A DNA stretch of 64,000 bases, taken from Marinobacterium profundum (GTDB taxonomy: Bacteria > Pseudomonadota > Gammaproteobacteria > Pseudomonadales > Balneatricaceae). The stretch lies in contig NZ_BCNS01000083.1 of the NCBI RefSeq assembly GCF_001528745.1, positions 88,983 through 152,982 of the forward strand, read 5' to 3'. A program made the position numbers and the translations under genes. Positions 46,256 through 54,982 of the stretch are shown piece by piece. Each line of letters begins with the position of its first letter. Position 1 is the stretch's first letter. Below the pieces are notes generated by a model, which saw only the letters and a program-made list of their open reading frames with translations, made no database searches and was not told the DNA's origin.

Positions 46256-47164
46256 ATGCACTTCGAAGGAATTTACACGCCGGTAATTACGCCTTTCAAG
46301 GCAGACTATTCCATCGATTACGATGCCTATGCATCGCATGTACAGTTTCTGCTTGAGTCCGGCGTTCAGGGTCTTATGATTGGTGGTACCACAGGTGAGT
46401 ATTATGTGGAGAGCCACGAAGAGCGTGTTGAATTACTGAAAATCGCACGCCAGGTCTGCGGTAATAAATTGCAGATCATCTTCGGAACCGGATCAATCGA
46501 CCCTGCAGCCTCAGTTAAGCTGGCAGAAGCGGCTGTTAAACATGAGGCCGATGTTCTTCTGGTTGCTACGCCTCCCTATTCACTGCCGACTCAGCAGGAA
46601 TTGGCACAGCACGCACTGACAATTGACCGGGCAGCCAACCTTCCAATCATGCTTTATAACTATCCAGACCGGATGGGTATAAATATGGAAGCCGAATTCT
46701 TTGACCTGATTGCTGAGTCGCCCAATTTCTGCAGCATTAAAGAGAGCTCGGGAGATATCAACCGCCTGCATATGCTGATGAATGATTACCCCGAAATCCA
46801 GGTTGCTTGCGGCATGGATGACCAGGCACTGGAGTTCTTTGCCTGGGGCGCCAAAAGCTGGGTTTGCGCCGGCTCCAACTTCCTGCCCAAAGAGCACATT
46901 GCGCTCTATAACGCCTGCGTGCTGGAAAACGACTTCGCCAAAGGTCGCCGCATCATGGCAGCGATGATGCCACTGATGAGCGTGCTTGAGCAGGGCGGCA
47001 AATTTATTCAGAGCGTCAAGCACGGTGTAACCCTGGACGGCCGTTTTTCCGGAACAGTACGCAAGCCTCTGCTGGGCCTGAGTGAGCATGAGAAAACGGC
47101 CATGGCTCAGGTAGTCAAAGAGTTGAAACTGAATATCGCTAACATTGTATCGGAGGCCAAGTAA
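46256..47164 (+). CDS. DapA-family aldolase/dehydratase (dihydrodipicolinate synthase superfamily)
   Basis: A 302-residue Schiff-base TIM barrel. Lys 162 (SIKESSGD) is the imine-forming lysine and Tyr 136 (YNYP) the catalytic tyrosine; GGTTGEYY is the substrate carboxylate loop. True DapA needs no such neighbours; here it is coupled (TAATG overlap) to an aldehyde dehydrogenase and followed by an FAD amine oxidase. In hydroxyproline breakdown a DapA-family deaminase (HypD), an ALDH and an FAD oxidase work together, so a hydroxyproline-betaine-like pathway is one possibility. GAAGGTTAAT precedes the ATG. Confidence 0.82.
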   Translation: MHFEGIYTPVITPFKADYSIDYDAYASHVQFLLESGVQGLMIGGTTGEYYVESHEERVELLKIARQVCGNKLQIIFGTGSIDPAASVKLAEAAVKHEADVLLVATPPYSLPTQQELAQHALTIDRAANLPIMLYNYPDRMGINMEAEFFDLIAESPNFCSIKESSGDINRLHMLMNDYPEIQVACGMDDQALEFFAWGAKSWVCAGSNFLPKEHIALYNACVLENDFAKGRRIMAAMMPLMSVLEQGGKFIQSVKHGVTLDGRFSGTVRKPLLGLSEHEKTAMAQVVKELKLNIANIVSEAK

Positions 47165-48657
47165 TGTCTGATCTGCTGACCCATGAAGAATATAAAGAGA
47201 TTGCGGCGAAGCTGACGCCGCCCTCCATGAGCTTTATTAATGGTGGCTTCCGCCCTTCCAGCGACGGAGAAACCATCGCCGTAACAAATCCGGCCACCGG
47301 CGAGCTGATCACCCAGATCGCGGCCTGCACTGTTGCCGATGTCGATTTTGCCGTTGCCAAGGCGCGCACAGCATTTGATACGGGCGTCTGGAGCAAGCGT
47401 CATCCAACAGAACGCAAGAACGTTTTAATTCAGCTCAGCAAACTGATTGAACAGAACGCCAGCGAGCTGGCTGTGCTGGAAAGCATCGACTCCGGCAAGC
47501 CCATTCTTGACTGCGTCACCATCGATATTCCGGAAGTGGCGCACACTATCAGCTGGCATGCAGAGCTGATGGATAAAATATACGACCAGACAGCACCGGT
47601 CGGAAATGACGCCGTCGCCATGGTGGTGCGTGAACCCGTTGGCGTTGTTGGCGCCGTACTGCCCTGGAACTTCCCGATCCTGATGCTGGCGTGGAAAATT
47701 GCGCCCGCACTAGCAGCAGGCTGCTCCATGATCGTTAAGCCTGCCGCGCAGACATCACTGACGGCGTTGCGTGTTGCCGAGCTGGCAACCCAGGCAGGCC
47801 TGCCTGATGGCGTGCTGAATATCGTGACCGGCAGCGGCAGTGTCGTAGGCGAGGCGATTGGCAGCCATATGGACATCGACATGGTGACCTTCACCGGCTC
47901 GACAGAAACCGGCCGTCGCTTTCTGCGCTACTCAGCCGACTCCAATATAAAGGAAGTGGTACTGGAGCTCGGTGGCAAGAACCCCTGCATCGTGCTGGAT
48001 GATGCCGAAGACCTGGATAAAGTTGCCGCCCAGGTTGTCGCCGCCGCCTTCTGGAACATGGGCGAGAACTGCTCAGCGGGTTCCCGCCTGATTGTACAGG
48101 CAGGCATCAAGGACAAGCTGATGGAGCGGGTGCTGCATCACTCCAAAGACTGGAAAACCGGCGATCCTCTGGATCCGTCGAACCAGCTCGGAGCCCTGGT
48201 CGACAAGGTACATTTTGGCAAGGTCTGTGAATATCTCGAGATCGCCAAGGATGAAGGCCACACTCTGATTTTGGGTGGAGACACGCTAAACGGCTGCTAT
48301 GTAATGCCGACCATTTTTGACGGTGTGAAAAACAGCGACCGTCTGGCGAAAGAAGAGATTTTTGGACCGGTTCTGTCTGTCATTACCGTCAGCAGCTACG
48401 AAGAAGCCATCGCCGTTGCCAACGATACCGAATACGGCCTGGCAGCTTCGGTATTCACGGCCAATGGGAAAACGTCCATGCGTGCAGCTCAGGCGTTGCG
48501 TGCAGGCACCGTCACCGTGAACTGCTTTGGCGAAGGCGATGTATCGACACCTTTCGGTGGCTACAAGCAGTCGGGCTTTGGTGGTCGCGACAAATCCATT
48601 CATGCACATGATCAGTTCACCCAGCTGAAAACTATCTGGATTGATCTGTCTGACTGA
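47164..48657 (+). CDS. Aldehyde dehydrogenase (PuuC/BetB-like)
   Basis: A 497-residue NAD(P)-dependent ALDH. Catalytic Cys 303 (GENCSAGSR) and Glu 268 (LELGGKNP), cofactor loop FTGSTETG, PWNFP segment. The C-terminal DVSTPFGGYKQSGFGGRDKS...QFTQLKTIWI resembles gamma-glutamyl-aminobutyraldehyde dehydrogenase PuuC. Its ATG overlaps the DapA-family stop by one base, which ties it to an aldehyde made by that enzyme (2-oxoglutarate semialdehyde would fit) or by the downstream oxidase. Confidence 0.88.
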   Translation: MSDLLTHEEYKEIAAKLTPPSMSFINGGFRPSSDGETIAVTNPATGELITQIAACTVADVDFAVAKARTAFDTGVWSKRHPTERKNVLIQLSKLIEQNASELAVLESIDSGKPILDCVTIDIPEVAHTISWHAELMDKIYDQTAPVGNDAVAMVVREPVGVVGAVLPWNFPILMLAWKIAPALAAGCSMIVKPAAQTSLTALRVAELATQAGLPDGVLNIVTGSGSVVGEAIGSHMDIDMVTFTGSTETGRRFLRYSADSNIKEVVLELGGKNPCIVLDDAEDLDKVAAQVVAAAFWNMGENCSAGSRLIVQAGIKDKLMERVLHHSKDWKTGDPLDPSNQLGALVDKVHFGKVCEYLEIAKDEGHTLILGGDTLNGCYVMPTIFDGVKNSDRLAKEEIFGPVLSVITVSSYEEAIAVANDTEYGLAASVFTANGKTSMRAAQALRAGTVTVNCFGEGDVSTPFGGYKQSGFGGRDKSIHAHDQFTQLKTIWIDLSD

Positions 48658-48770
48658 TAGCCAAAGGTTCTAACCGGGCCGGTACTGCAATTAGCGGCGA
48701 CGGGCCAAAGTTCCAGGCGCATGGCCCTCACCTGCGCAGTTACCCGGTTCCGGTTCAGAAGGACAACTCT

Positions 48771-50117
48771 ATGACCAAAACTATAAAAGTTAAGCGTTTA
48801 CCTGTGGATCCAGGTCCCGCGGCCTGGAACAGTATTTTGACACCGGCATCAGAGTACCCACGCCTGAACGGGGATATCAATGCTGACTGGGTCGTTGTTG
48901 GCGGCGGCTTCACCGGTATCGCCGCAGCCCGCAGGCTGTCTCAGCTGGTCGGGACTGAGTCGATCGTGCTGCTGGAAGCAAAGCGACTGGCCGATGGCCC
49001 CGCCGGGCGCAATAGCGGCTTTATGATCGACTTGCCCCATGATCTGAGCTCGGAGACCTATGCCGGTGCCCATGAACATGACCTGCGGCAGATTAAATTA
49101 AACCGCGAAGCCATCCGGTTTGCCGACGAAATGGCCACTGAGTACAGCATGCCAAAAGCCGTATTTAATCCATGCGGAAAAGTCACCGCAGCGGGTTCAG
49201 CCCGCGGCGAACAGCATATTGCCAGTTACCAGGAGCATTTAACCACGCTCGGTGAAAGCTTCCGATTAATGGACCCGTCGGAAATGAAAGAGTGGACAGG
49301 CTGTGATTTTTATCGAAACGGGCTCTTTACGCCCGGGGCAGTAATGATACAGCCGGCGGCCTTTATTCGTCAGGCGGCCGAGGGCCTGAGCGCCAGGGTC
49401 AGCATTTATGAAAACAGCCCTGTCACCAGCATGGAACTCGGCGCTGTGCATAAACTGGTCACCCCCGGAGGCGTGGTAAAAGCCAAGGGGGTTATTCTGG
49501 CGGTCAATGGTCATATTCAGTCGTTTGGCTTCTTCCCGAAAAGGCTGCTGCATGTATTTACCTACGCATCCATGACCCGGGCCCTGACGCCAGGAGAAGC
49601 CAAGCGTTTGGGTGGTGCCAGTAACTGGGGTGTATTGCCCGCCGATCCCATGGGCACAACGGTACGTCGCAGCTCTGACTTTATGGGCAGTGGGGATCGT
49701 ATTGTGATTCGCAATCACGCGACCCTGAACCAGTCGATTGAAGCTTCCACCCAAAATATGAAAAGAGCGGCAAGGTTACAGGATCGCTCTTTTGAGAATC
49801 GTTTTCCGATGCTCAAGGGGGTTGAGATGGAGTATCGCTGGGGAGGACGACTGTGCCTTTCCCTGAACTCCACGCCCGCCTTTGGCGAAGTTGAACCCAG
49901 AGTCTGGGCAGCCGCCTGTCAGAATGGTCTTGGGACGGTGAAAGGCACCCTGTCCGGCATGATGGCCGCCGAGCAGGCCGTACTCGGCAGCTCTCAACTG
50001 CTGACCCAATTTCTGGACCACCAGCAGCCCAGGAAGCTGCCACCCGAGCCCTTTCTGACGGTTGGCGCCAACATGACCATGCGCTGGAAGGAATGGCAGG
50101 CCGGCATTGAAATGTAA
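48771..50117 (+). CDS. FAD-dependent amine/amino-acid oxidoreductase (DAO family, PuuB/OrdL-like)
   Basis: A 448-residue flavoprotein. Dinucleotide-binding VVVGGGFTGIAAARRL near residue 42, then ARGNSGF-type AGRNSGFMIDLPHDL segment as in PuuB/OrdL, and the C-terminal WAAACQNGLGTVKGTLSGMMAAE loop. It should oxidise a secondary or primary amine, for example an N-methyl amino acid left after demethylation. AGAAGGA lies eight bases before the ATG. Third gene of the operon, 113 bases after the ALDH. Confidence 0.85.
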   Translation: MTKTIKVKRLPVDPGPAAWNSILTPASEYPRLNGDINADWVVVGGGFTGIAAARRLSQLVGTESIVLLEAKRLADGPAGRNSGFMIDLPHDLSSETYAGAHEHDLRQIKLNREAIRFADEMATEYSMPKAVFNPCGKVTAAGSARGEQHIASYQEHLTTLGESFRLMDPSEMKEWTGCDFYRNGLFTPGAVMIQPAAFIRQAAEGLSARVSIYENSPVTSMELGAVHKLVTPGGVVKAKGVILAVNGHIQSFGFFPKRLLHVFTYASMTRALTPGEAKRLGGASNWGVLPADPMGTTVRRSSDFMGSGDRIVIRNHATLNQSIEASTQNMKRAARLQDRSFENRFPMLKGVEMEYRWGGRLCLSLNSTPAFGEVEPRVWAAACQNGLGTVKGTLSGMMAAEQAVLGSSQLLTQFLDHQQPRKLPPEPFLTVGANMTMRWKEWQAGIEM

Positions 50118-50157
50118 CCCTCCCGGCGCGAGCCGGGACGCTGAACAGGTAAAATCG

Positions 50158-51267
50158 ATGACCCACTTCAACACTAGCGAGTTTCTGGACACGGTCCGCA
50201 CCCAGACCTGGAGCAACGGCCGCCACCTGGTGCGCTGCGTGCGGGTCATCCGTGAAACCGCAGACGTTTGCACCTTTACTTTCAGCATGGGTCAGCCGGT
50301 GCTGTTTTTCTTCAAGCCCGGGCAGTTCGTCACCCTGGAGCTGGAGATTGCCGGCCAGCGCGTCATGCGCTCCTACACCATTTCCAGCTCGCCCTCGATT
50401 CCCTACAGCTTCTCGATCACAGTGAAGCGTGTCCCCGGCGGAGAGGTCTCCAACTGGCTGCACGACAACCTGACATCCGGCGATCAGATCGCCGTGCATG
50501 GCCCTGTGGGCCAGTTCAACTGCCTGGATTACCCGGCCGAGAAAGTCCTGCTGCTGTCCGGCGGTGTTGGCATTACCCCTGTGATGTCCATGGCGCGCTG
50601 GTGGTTTGATACCGACACAGAAGTCGATATCGCCTTCGTCCACAGCGCCCGCACCCCGGGAGATGTAATCTACCGGCACGAGCTGGACTACATGTCCTCG
50701 CGCATCGGCAATTTCCAGCTGCATCTGGTCTGCGAGCACCACGACGTGGGCCAGGTCTGGGGCGGCTACCGCGGCCGGGTCGATATCAATATGCTGCAGC
50801 TTATTGCTCCGGACTTCCTTGAACGCGAAGTCTTCTGCTGTGGCCCCGAGCCCTACATGAAGGCCATTCGCACCCTGCTGGAGCTGGCCGGTTTTGATAT
50901 GCGCCGGTATCACGAGGAATCCTTCGACGCTACGCCAGCCCGCGATGTGCGCCAGGCCGAGGTGCATGCCGACGAAGCCCAGCAGGCAGAACTCGTCGAA
51001 CTGGAGATGGCCCGGGTCAATTTCGCGGATTCCGGCCAGAGCATCGAGGTCGCCCTTGGCTGCAACCTCAACGAGGCCGCCGCCGAAGCCGGCATCAACA
51101 TACCCAAGGCCTGCGGTATCGGCATCTGCGGTGCCTGCCGGGTGCGCATCATCGATGGTCGCTCCACCATGGCGCACAACGGCGGCATCAGCGCCGAGGA
51201 GATCGAGCAGGGCTATGTGCTGTCCTGCTGCACCCAGGTCGATGGCGACCTGCAGGTCGAGTTCTGA
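50158..51267 (+). CDS. Ferredoxin-type reductase for the Rieske oxygenase (GbcB-like)
   Basis: A 369-residue hybrid electron-transfer protein: FAD-binding ferredoxin-reductase domain (about 20-125, RSYTISS), NAD-binding domain (about 130-240, LLSGGVGITPVMS and FCCGPEPYM), and a C-terminal plant-type 2Fe-2S domain (about 285-369) with CGIGICGACRVRI and LSCCTQ. This domain order is that of GbcB, the partner of GbcA. It passes electrons from NADH to the Rieske oxygenase, here encoded 5.5 kb away at 43425 on the other strand. ATG 50158 is used; the frame is open further upstream without support. Confidence 0.88.
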   Translation: MTHFNTSEFLDTVRTQTWSNGRHLVRCVRVIRETADVCTFTFSMGQPVLFFFKPGQFVTLELEIAGQRVMRSYTISSSPSIPYSFSITVKRVPGGEVSNWLHDNLTSGDQIAVHGPVGQFNCLDYPAEKVLLLSGGVGITPVMSMARWWFDTDTEVDIAFVHSARTPGDVIYRHELDYMSSRIGNFQLHLVCEHHDVGQVWGGYRGRVDINMLQLIAPDFLEREVFCCGPEPYMKAIRTLLELAGFDMRRYHEESFDATPARDVRQAEVHADEAQQAELVELEMARVNFADSGQSIEVALGCNLNEAAAEAGINIPKACGIGICGACRVRIIDGRSTMAHNGGISAEEIEQGYVLSCCTQVDGDLQVEF

Positions 51268-51830
51268 TAACCGGGTGCTTCCTGCAGGCTCCGACTTTCC
51301 TCAAAAAAGGGTTCTTCCAGTTTTAGCGAGCAAGTGGTGCTGGGCAGGTAAACGAATGCACCGCCTCCGTGTAGAGAGGTCTAGTCAATCAAGCATCACA
51401 ATGGTCGGATAGTCCCTTTTTCGCCCTTTTGGGCGCCTTACTTTTCTTTGCTCGTGCGAAAGAAAAGTAAGCAAAAGAAACACGCCCTAAGAAGCCTTCA
51501 CACTGCGCGCTGGAACGATTTTCCGGGCGCCTGCCTTCAAGGTTAAGAGCCTGCACGGCTTTTATCGGATCTGCGGCTCGGCATCCCTGCCTCGCCCCTG
51601 AAGGGCCTGACCGAAAAATAGCCGCAGTGCTCGCCGGCTTCTCACGGGGCCGGAGTGCCGCCCTCAACTATCTGGAAATGCTGCGGAACCGATTGAGGCG
51701 ATATTGACAGCCCAAGTAGCAAAGCCATGACAAGCTTTGTGCCATGCGCACCTCACCCGCCCTGCTAACTAATAACTAATAACTAATCACTAATTACAAA
51801 TTACAAATAACTAATGGCCTTAACCGCCGC
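51268..51830. other. Intergenic region with dispersed repeat and stop-rich A+T tract
   Basis: No supported gene. 51395-51620 is a dispersed-repeat-like segment with strong hairpins. 51765-51815 is low-complexity A+T DNA built of TAACTAA-like units. A 92-codon minus-strand frame over 51389-51667 matches a kind of small hypothetical protein often called from such repeats and is not accepted as a gene. Confidence 0.65.
51395..51620 (+). repeat. Second dispersed repeat family, copy 1
   Basis: Contains CGCCCTTTTGGGCG (51421-51434), a small hairpin, then a perfect 13-bp stem CTTACTTTTCTTT (51436-51448) and AAAGAAAAGTAAG (51458-51470) with a 9-base loop. It continues with ACGCCCTAAGAAGCCTTC, CAAGGTTAAGAG and CGCCCCTGAAGGGC. 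The same order of parts recurs, more diverged, at 63795-64000. Confidence 0.65.
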
Positions 51831-53711
51831 TCAAAGCCCCTCGTCGCGTCTATACTGGCGGGCCTGGGACGCCATGCGGATATGGGCATTGGCTTCGCCG
51901 TAACGGTCGTAATCGCCAATGCGCTGTACCACCTCGAAGAAGACACCGTGGGCTTCGCGGGTATAGAAGTGGAAGAATTCGCCGTCGTCATTGCGATCAT
52001 ACAGAATATTCAGGCTGCGCAGACGCGCCAGTAATTCGGGCTCAGGTGCAAAGCGTGCATCCAGATCACGGTAGTAGTTTTCCGGAATAGGCAGCAACTG
52101 TTCAGCGCCCACCGCAGTTGCCGCCGCAAAGATATCCTCGCAGCCAAAGGCGATCTGCTGCACGCCGGACCCCTTGGCCTTGTGGATAAAGCGCTGCGCC
52201 GAGGCTTCCCGCGCGGCGGTCATGTTCAGCGGAATCCGCACCCGGCCATCCCGGTTCTTGGCGACACGGCTCACCACCAGGCCATAGATGTCCGGCAGAT
52301 CCGTACTGGCTTCAACCTCAAACCCAAACAGCGACTTGTAGAAAAAGGACGCCGACAGGAAATCGGTATTGGAGACCGTCTGACCAATATGATCGATGCG
52401 CTGCAGCCCGACACGGGGCTCGCCGGCATCTTCCAGCGCCACAAAGTCGATATCGAAAAAGCGGAACTTGCCCGGGCGTTCGACAAAGTACACCAGGCTG
52501 TCACCTATGCCACGGATGGCCGGAATATTCAGCTCGCCAGGGCCGGCCTGATTGGCAAAACGGCTGCTGCGATAGCGTTCGGTCCGCGCCAGCATGGCAC
52601 TAAGGTCAGTGGTGGCAAAGGCCAGGGCACAGATGGACACGCCGTGGGCCTGATAGTGCTCATGGGCCTGGCTCAGGGGCTCGCGGTTCAGCACCAGGTT
52701 GATGTCGCCCTGGCGCATCAGGCTGACATTCTTGGAGCGGTGGCGGTGAGTTTCGCGAAAGCCCAGACTTTGCAGCAATGCCACCAGCTCGGCGCCACTG
52801 TCACCTTCGACGGCAAACTCGATAAACTCGACGTCGGTGATCTCGGGCTGCGGTACGGGTGCGACTGTAAGCTCAAACGCAGGCGCCTGGGCGGGCGCAG
52901 CGCTCGTCTGCTCATCAAGCCAGATCAGTGAGCGCATGCCGTCCACCGCCTTTTCCAGCGGCGATGAGGAACGGAACTCATCATTAAAGATTTCATGGGA
53001 CAGGTAATCGTCAAAGCCCTTGTCCCGCAGACACTGCACGAACTCCACCACCGGCAGGTCCCCCTGCCCCGGGAAGCAGCGAAAGTGCCGGCTGTAGTGC
53101 AGTACTTCCATCTGCAGCCGTGGCGCATCGGCCACCTGCACCAGCGCTATCTTGTCGATGGGAATCTCGTCGCGCAGCACATCTAGCGTATTGCCGCGGG
53201 CAAACATGTGAAAGCTATCAAGAATAATGCCCAGGTTCGCATGATCGCCGCGTTTGACGATATCCCAGGCAACATCGTAATCCGCCACATGGCGGCCCCA
53301 GGCCAGTGCCTCGTAGCCGATGATAAAGTCTTGCTGGCGCGCCAGCTCCGCCAGTTCGTGCAGGTCGGCGGCGGCACGGTCGCGATCGTCGATCACATGG
53401 GGTGACACATTGCTGCAAATCAGCAGTCGCTTGGTACCCAGTTCATGCATCAGCTCGAACTTGCGCTGCACCCGGTAAAAGTTCTGCGTGCGCCAGGGCT
53501 CCGGCATCGCCTCGAAGTCGCGAAACGGCTGCAGCGCAATGATTTCAAGCCCCAGATCTTCCGCCATCAGGCGCAGATCCCGCGCCGTGCCATCGAACTG
53601 AGTCAGATCATTCTCGAAAATTTCCACGCCATCAAAGCCCGCCTGCGCCGCGGCGCGCAGCTTTTCCTGCAGTGAACCTGAAATCGTGACCGTCGCGAGT
53701 GCCGTTTTCAT
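51831..53711 (-). CDS. quiC: 3-dehydroshikimate dehydratase QuiC (TIM barrel fused to HPPD-like domain)
   Basis: A 626-residue enzyme turning 3-dehydroshikimate into protocatechuate, linking quinate/shikimate use to the pca pathway. The N-terminal barrel (1-270) keeps the metal ligands known from Pseudomonas QuiC: Glu 134 (GYEALAWGRH), Asp 165 (LDSFH), Gln 192 (VQVAD) and Glu 240 (SHEIFND). The C-terminal HPPD-like half (about 289-610) has two VOC modules, with His 441 (RIDHIGQ) and Glu 593 (FFEVV); the middle HPPD ligand position is Gln 519 (GVQQIAF). Divergent from pcaQ across a region with a 16-bp palindrome. Confidence 0.93.
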   Translation of the reverse strand: MKTALATVTISGSLQEKLRAAAQAGFDGVEIFENDLTQFDGTARDLRLMAEDLGLEIIALQPFRDFEAMPEPWRTQNFYRVQRKFELMHELGTKRLLICSNVSPHVIDDRDRAAADLHELAELARQQDFIIGYEALAWGRHVADYDVAWDIVKRGDHANLGIILDSFHMFARGNTLDVLRDEIPIDKIALVQVADAPRLQMEVLHYSRHFRCFPGQGDLPVVEFVQCLRDKGFDDYLSHEIFNDEFRSSSPLEKAVDGMRSLIWLDEQTSAAPAQAPAFELTVAPVPQPEITDVEFIEFAVEGDSGAELVALLQSLGFRETHRHRSKNVSLMRQGDINLVLNREPLSQAHEHYQAHGVSICALAFATTDLSAMLARTERYRSSRFANQAGPGELNIPAIRGIGDSLVYFVERPGKFRFFDIDFVALEDAGEPRVGLQRIDHIGQTVSNTDFLSASFFYKSLFGFEVEASTDLPDIYGLVVSRVAKNRDGRVRIPLNMTAAREASAQRFIHKAKGSGVQQIAFGCEDIFAAATAVGAEQLLPIPENYYRDLDARFAPEPELLARLRSLNILYDRNDDGEFFHFYTREAHGVFFEVVQRIGDYDRYGEANAHIRMASQARQYRRDEGL

Positions 53712-53838
53712 GCTGTATTCCCGAAGATGCCTGGGCCATTGCCGCGCCCATGCATTGGCGCAGGCGGCTGAAATTTGTCATTGCGACCACACTACTCTGG
53801 TGATGCCGCGGTGATAAATGAATAATGCGCCTACTTAA

Positions 53839-53854
53839 ATATCGAATTCGATAT
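53839..53854. promoter_or_regulatory. Perfect 16-bp palindrome in the quiC-pcaQ divergent promoter
   Basis: ATATCGAATTCGATAT is identical to its reverse complement. It lies 128 bases upstream of the quiC start and 98 bases upstream of the pcaQ start in A+T-rich DNA, a natural place for an operator controlling quiC and perhaps pcaQ. The binding protein is unknown. Confidence 0.65.
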
Positions 53855-53951
53855 AACATTAGCTATATTTAGCCATCTAAAATGAAAAATCGCTATGCGT
53901 TCAATGATTTAAAAAACACCCTATACTTTAGACGAATTACCGGAGTATTCC

Positions 53952-54905
53952 ATGCTTGAGAACCGCATCAAGTACCGTCATCTGCAATGCTTTCTGGAAG
54001 TTTCACGCCAGGGCAGCGTCGGCGGCGCCGCCGACGTGCTGGCGCTGACCCAGCCTGCGGTGTCAAAAAAGCTCAAGGAACTGGAGGAAATGCTGGGCGT
54101 GCGCCTGATGGAACGCAGCAAGAAAGGCGTGGAACTGACCCAGTTTGGCGAGGTATTTCTGAAATACGCCGGTGCCAGTGTGGCGGCACTGCGTGAAGGC
54201 ACCGACAGCATTGCCCAGGCCCAGCAGCGCGGCAAGCTGCGCCTCAGTATTGGCGTACTGCCGACCGTGGCCACCAGTATTCTGCCCAGGGCCGTGCAAC
54301 GTTTTCGCCAGGGCGGCATTGATGTCACCCTGAACCTGCAGACCGGGCCCAATGCACTGCTGTTAAGCCAGCTTCGCGTGGGCGAACTTGATCTGGTGGT
54401 CGGTCGCCTTGCCGAACCCGAACTGATGGCCGGGCTCTCTTTCCAGCACCTGTACTCTGAACGCATTGCCTTCGCGGTACGCCCAGAGCATCCGCTGTTG
54501 CAGAACCCTGCGCTGAATGTGCGGGATCTTGGCGCCTACCCAGTGCTTTACCCGCCCAAGGATTCCATCATAGCGCCCACCGTCGAGCGCTACCTGATCA
54601 GCCAGGGCATAGGTGCACTGCACGATCGCATCGAAACCGTGTCCGATGGCTTCGGCAAGGAGTACATCCGCCAGACCGATGCCATCTGGATCATTTCCAG
54701 GGGCGTGGTGGCGCGGGAAATTGCCGATGGCATCTTCAGTGAACTGCCGCTGGATACGCGGGAAACCCTCGGCCCCGTGGGCCTGACCACCCGGGCCGAT
54801 ACCATTGCATCGCCCGCGCTGCAGTTGCTTATGAACGCAGTGCGGGATGTAGCCCTGGCAATTAAAGCGACGGACCCCAACACGCATATCAATAAGAATA
54901 TATAA
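53952..54905 (+). CDS. pcaQ: LysR-family activator PcaQ
   Basis: A 317-residue LysR regulator: HTH at residues 5-65 (KYRHLQCFLEVSRQGSVGGAADVLALTQPAVSKKLKELEEMLGVRLMERS), effector domain with GVLPTVATSILPRAVQRF and TDAIWIISRGVVAREI, typical of PcaQ, which activates pca genes with carboxymuconolactone-type inducers. CGGAG lies upstream of ATG 53952. Here it is the first gene before pcaDC-HG on the same strand, not divergent from them as in Agrobacterium and Sinorhizobium. Confidence 0.9.
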   Translation: MLENRIKYRHLQCFLEVSRQGSVGGAADVLALTQPAVSKKLKELEEMLGVRLMERSKKGVELTQFGEVFLKYAGASVAALREGTDSIAQAQQRGKLRLSIGVLPTVATSILPRAVQRFRQGGIDVTLNLQTGPNALLLSQLRVGELDLVVGRLAEPELMAGLSFQHLYSERIAFAVRPEHPLLQNPALNVRDLGAYPVLYPPKDSIIAPTVERYLISQGIGALHDRIETVSDGFGKEYIRQTDAIWIISRGVVAREIADGIFSELPLDTRETLGPVGLTTRADTIASPALQLLMNAVRDVALAIKATDPNTHINKNI

Positions 54906-54982
54906 AAACCATTAAACGTCATTTTACATATCATAAGAAGTCGGAGAAAGTAGAGACATAAGCTGCAACCACACCAGGGTCA

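Noticed and set aside
51389..51667. A 92-codon minus-strand frame between gbcB-like and quiC
   Set aside because: It coincides with a hairpin-rich repeat; the lysine-rich tail simply translates the inverted repeat.
51765..51815. Possible CRISPR array or tandem repeat
   Set aside because: Units are too short and irregular, with no spacers of constant length; no cas genes in the window.
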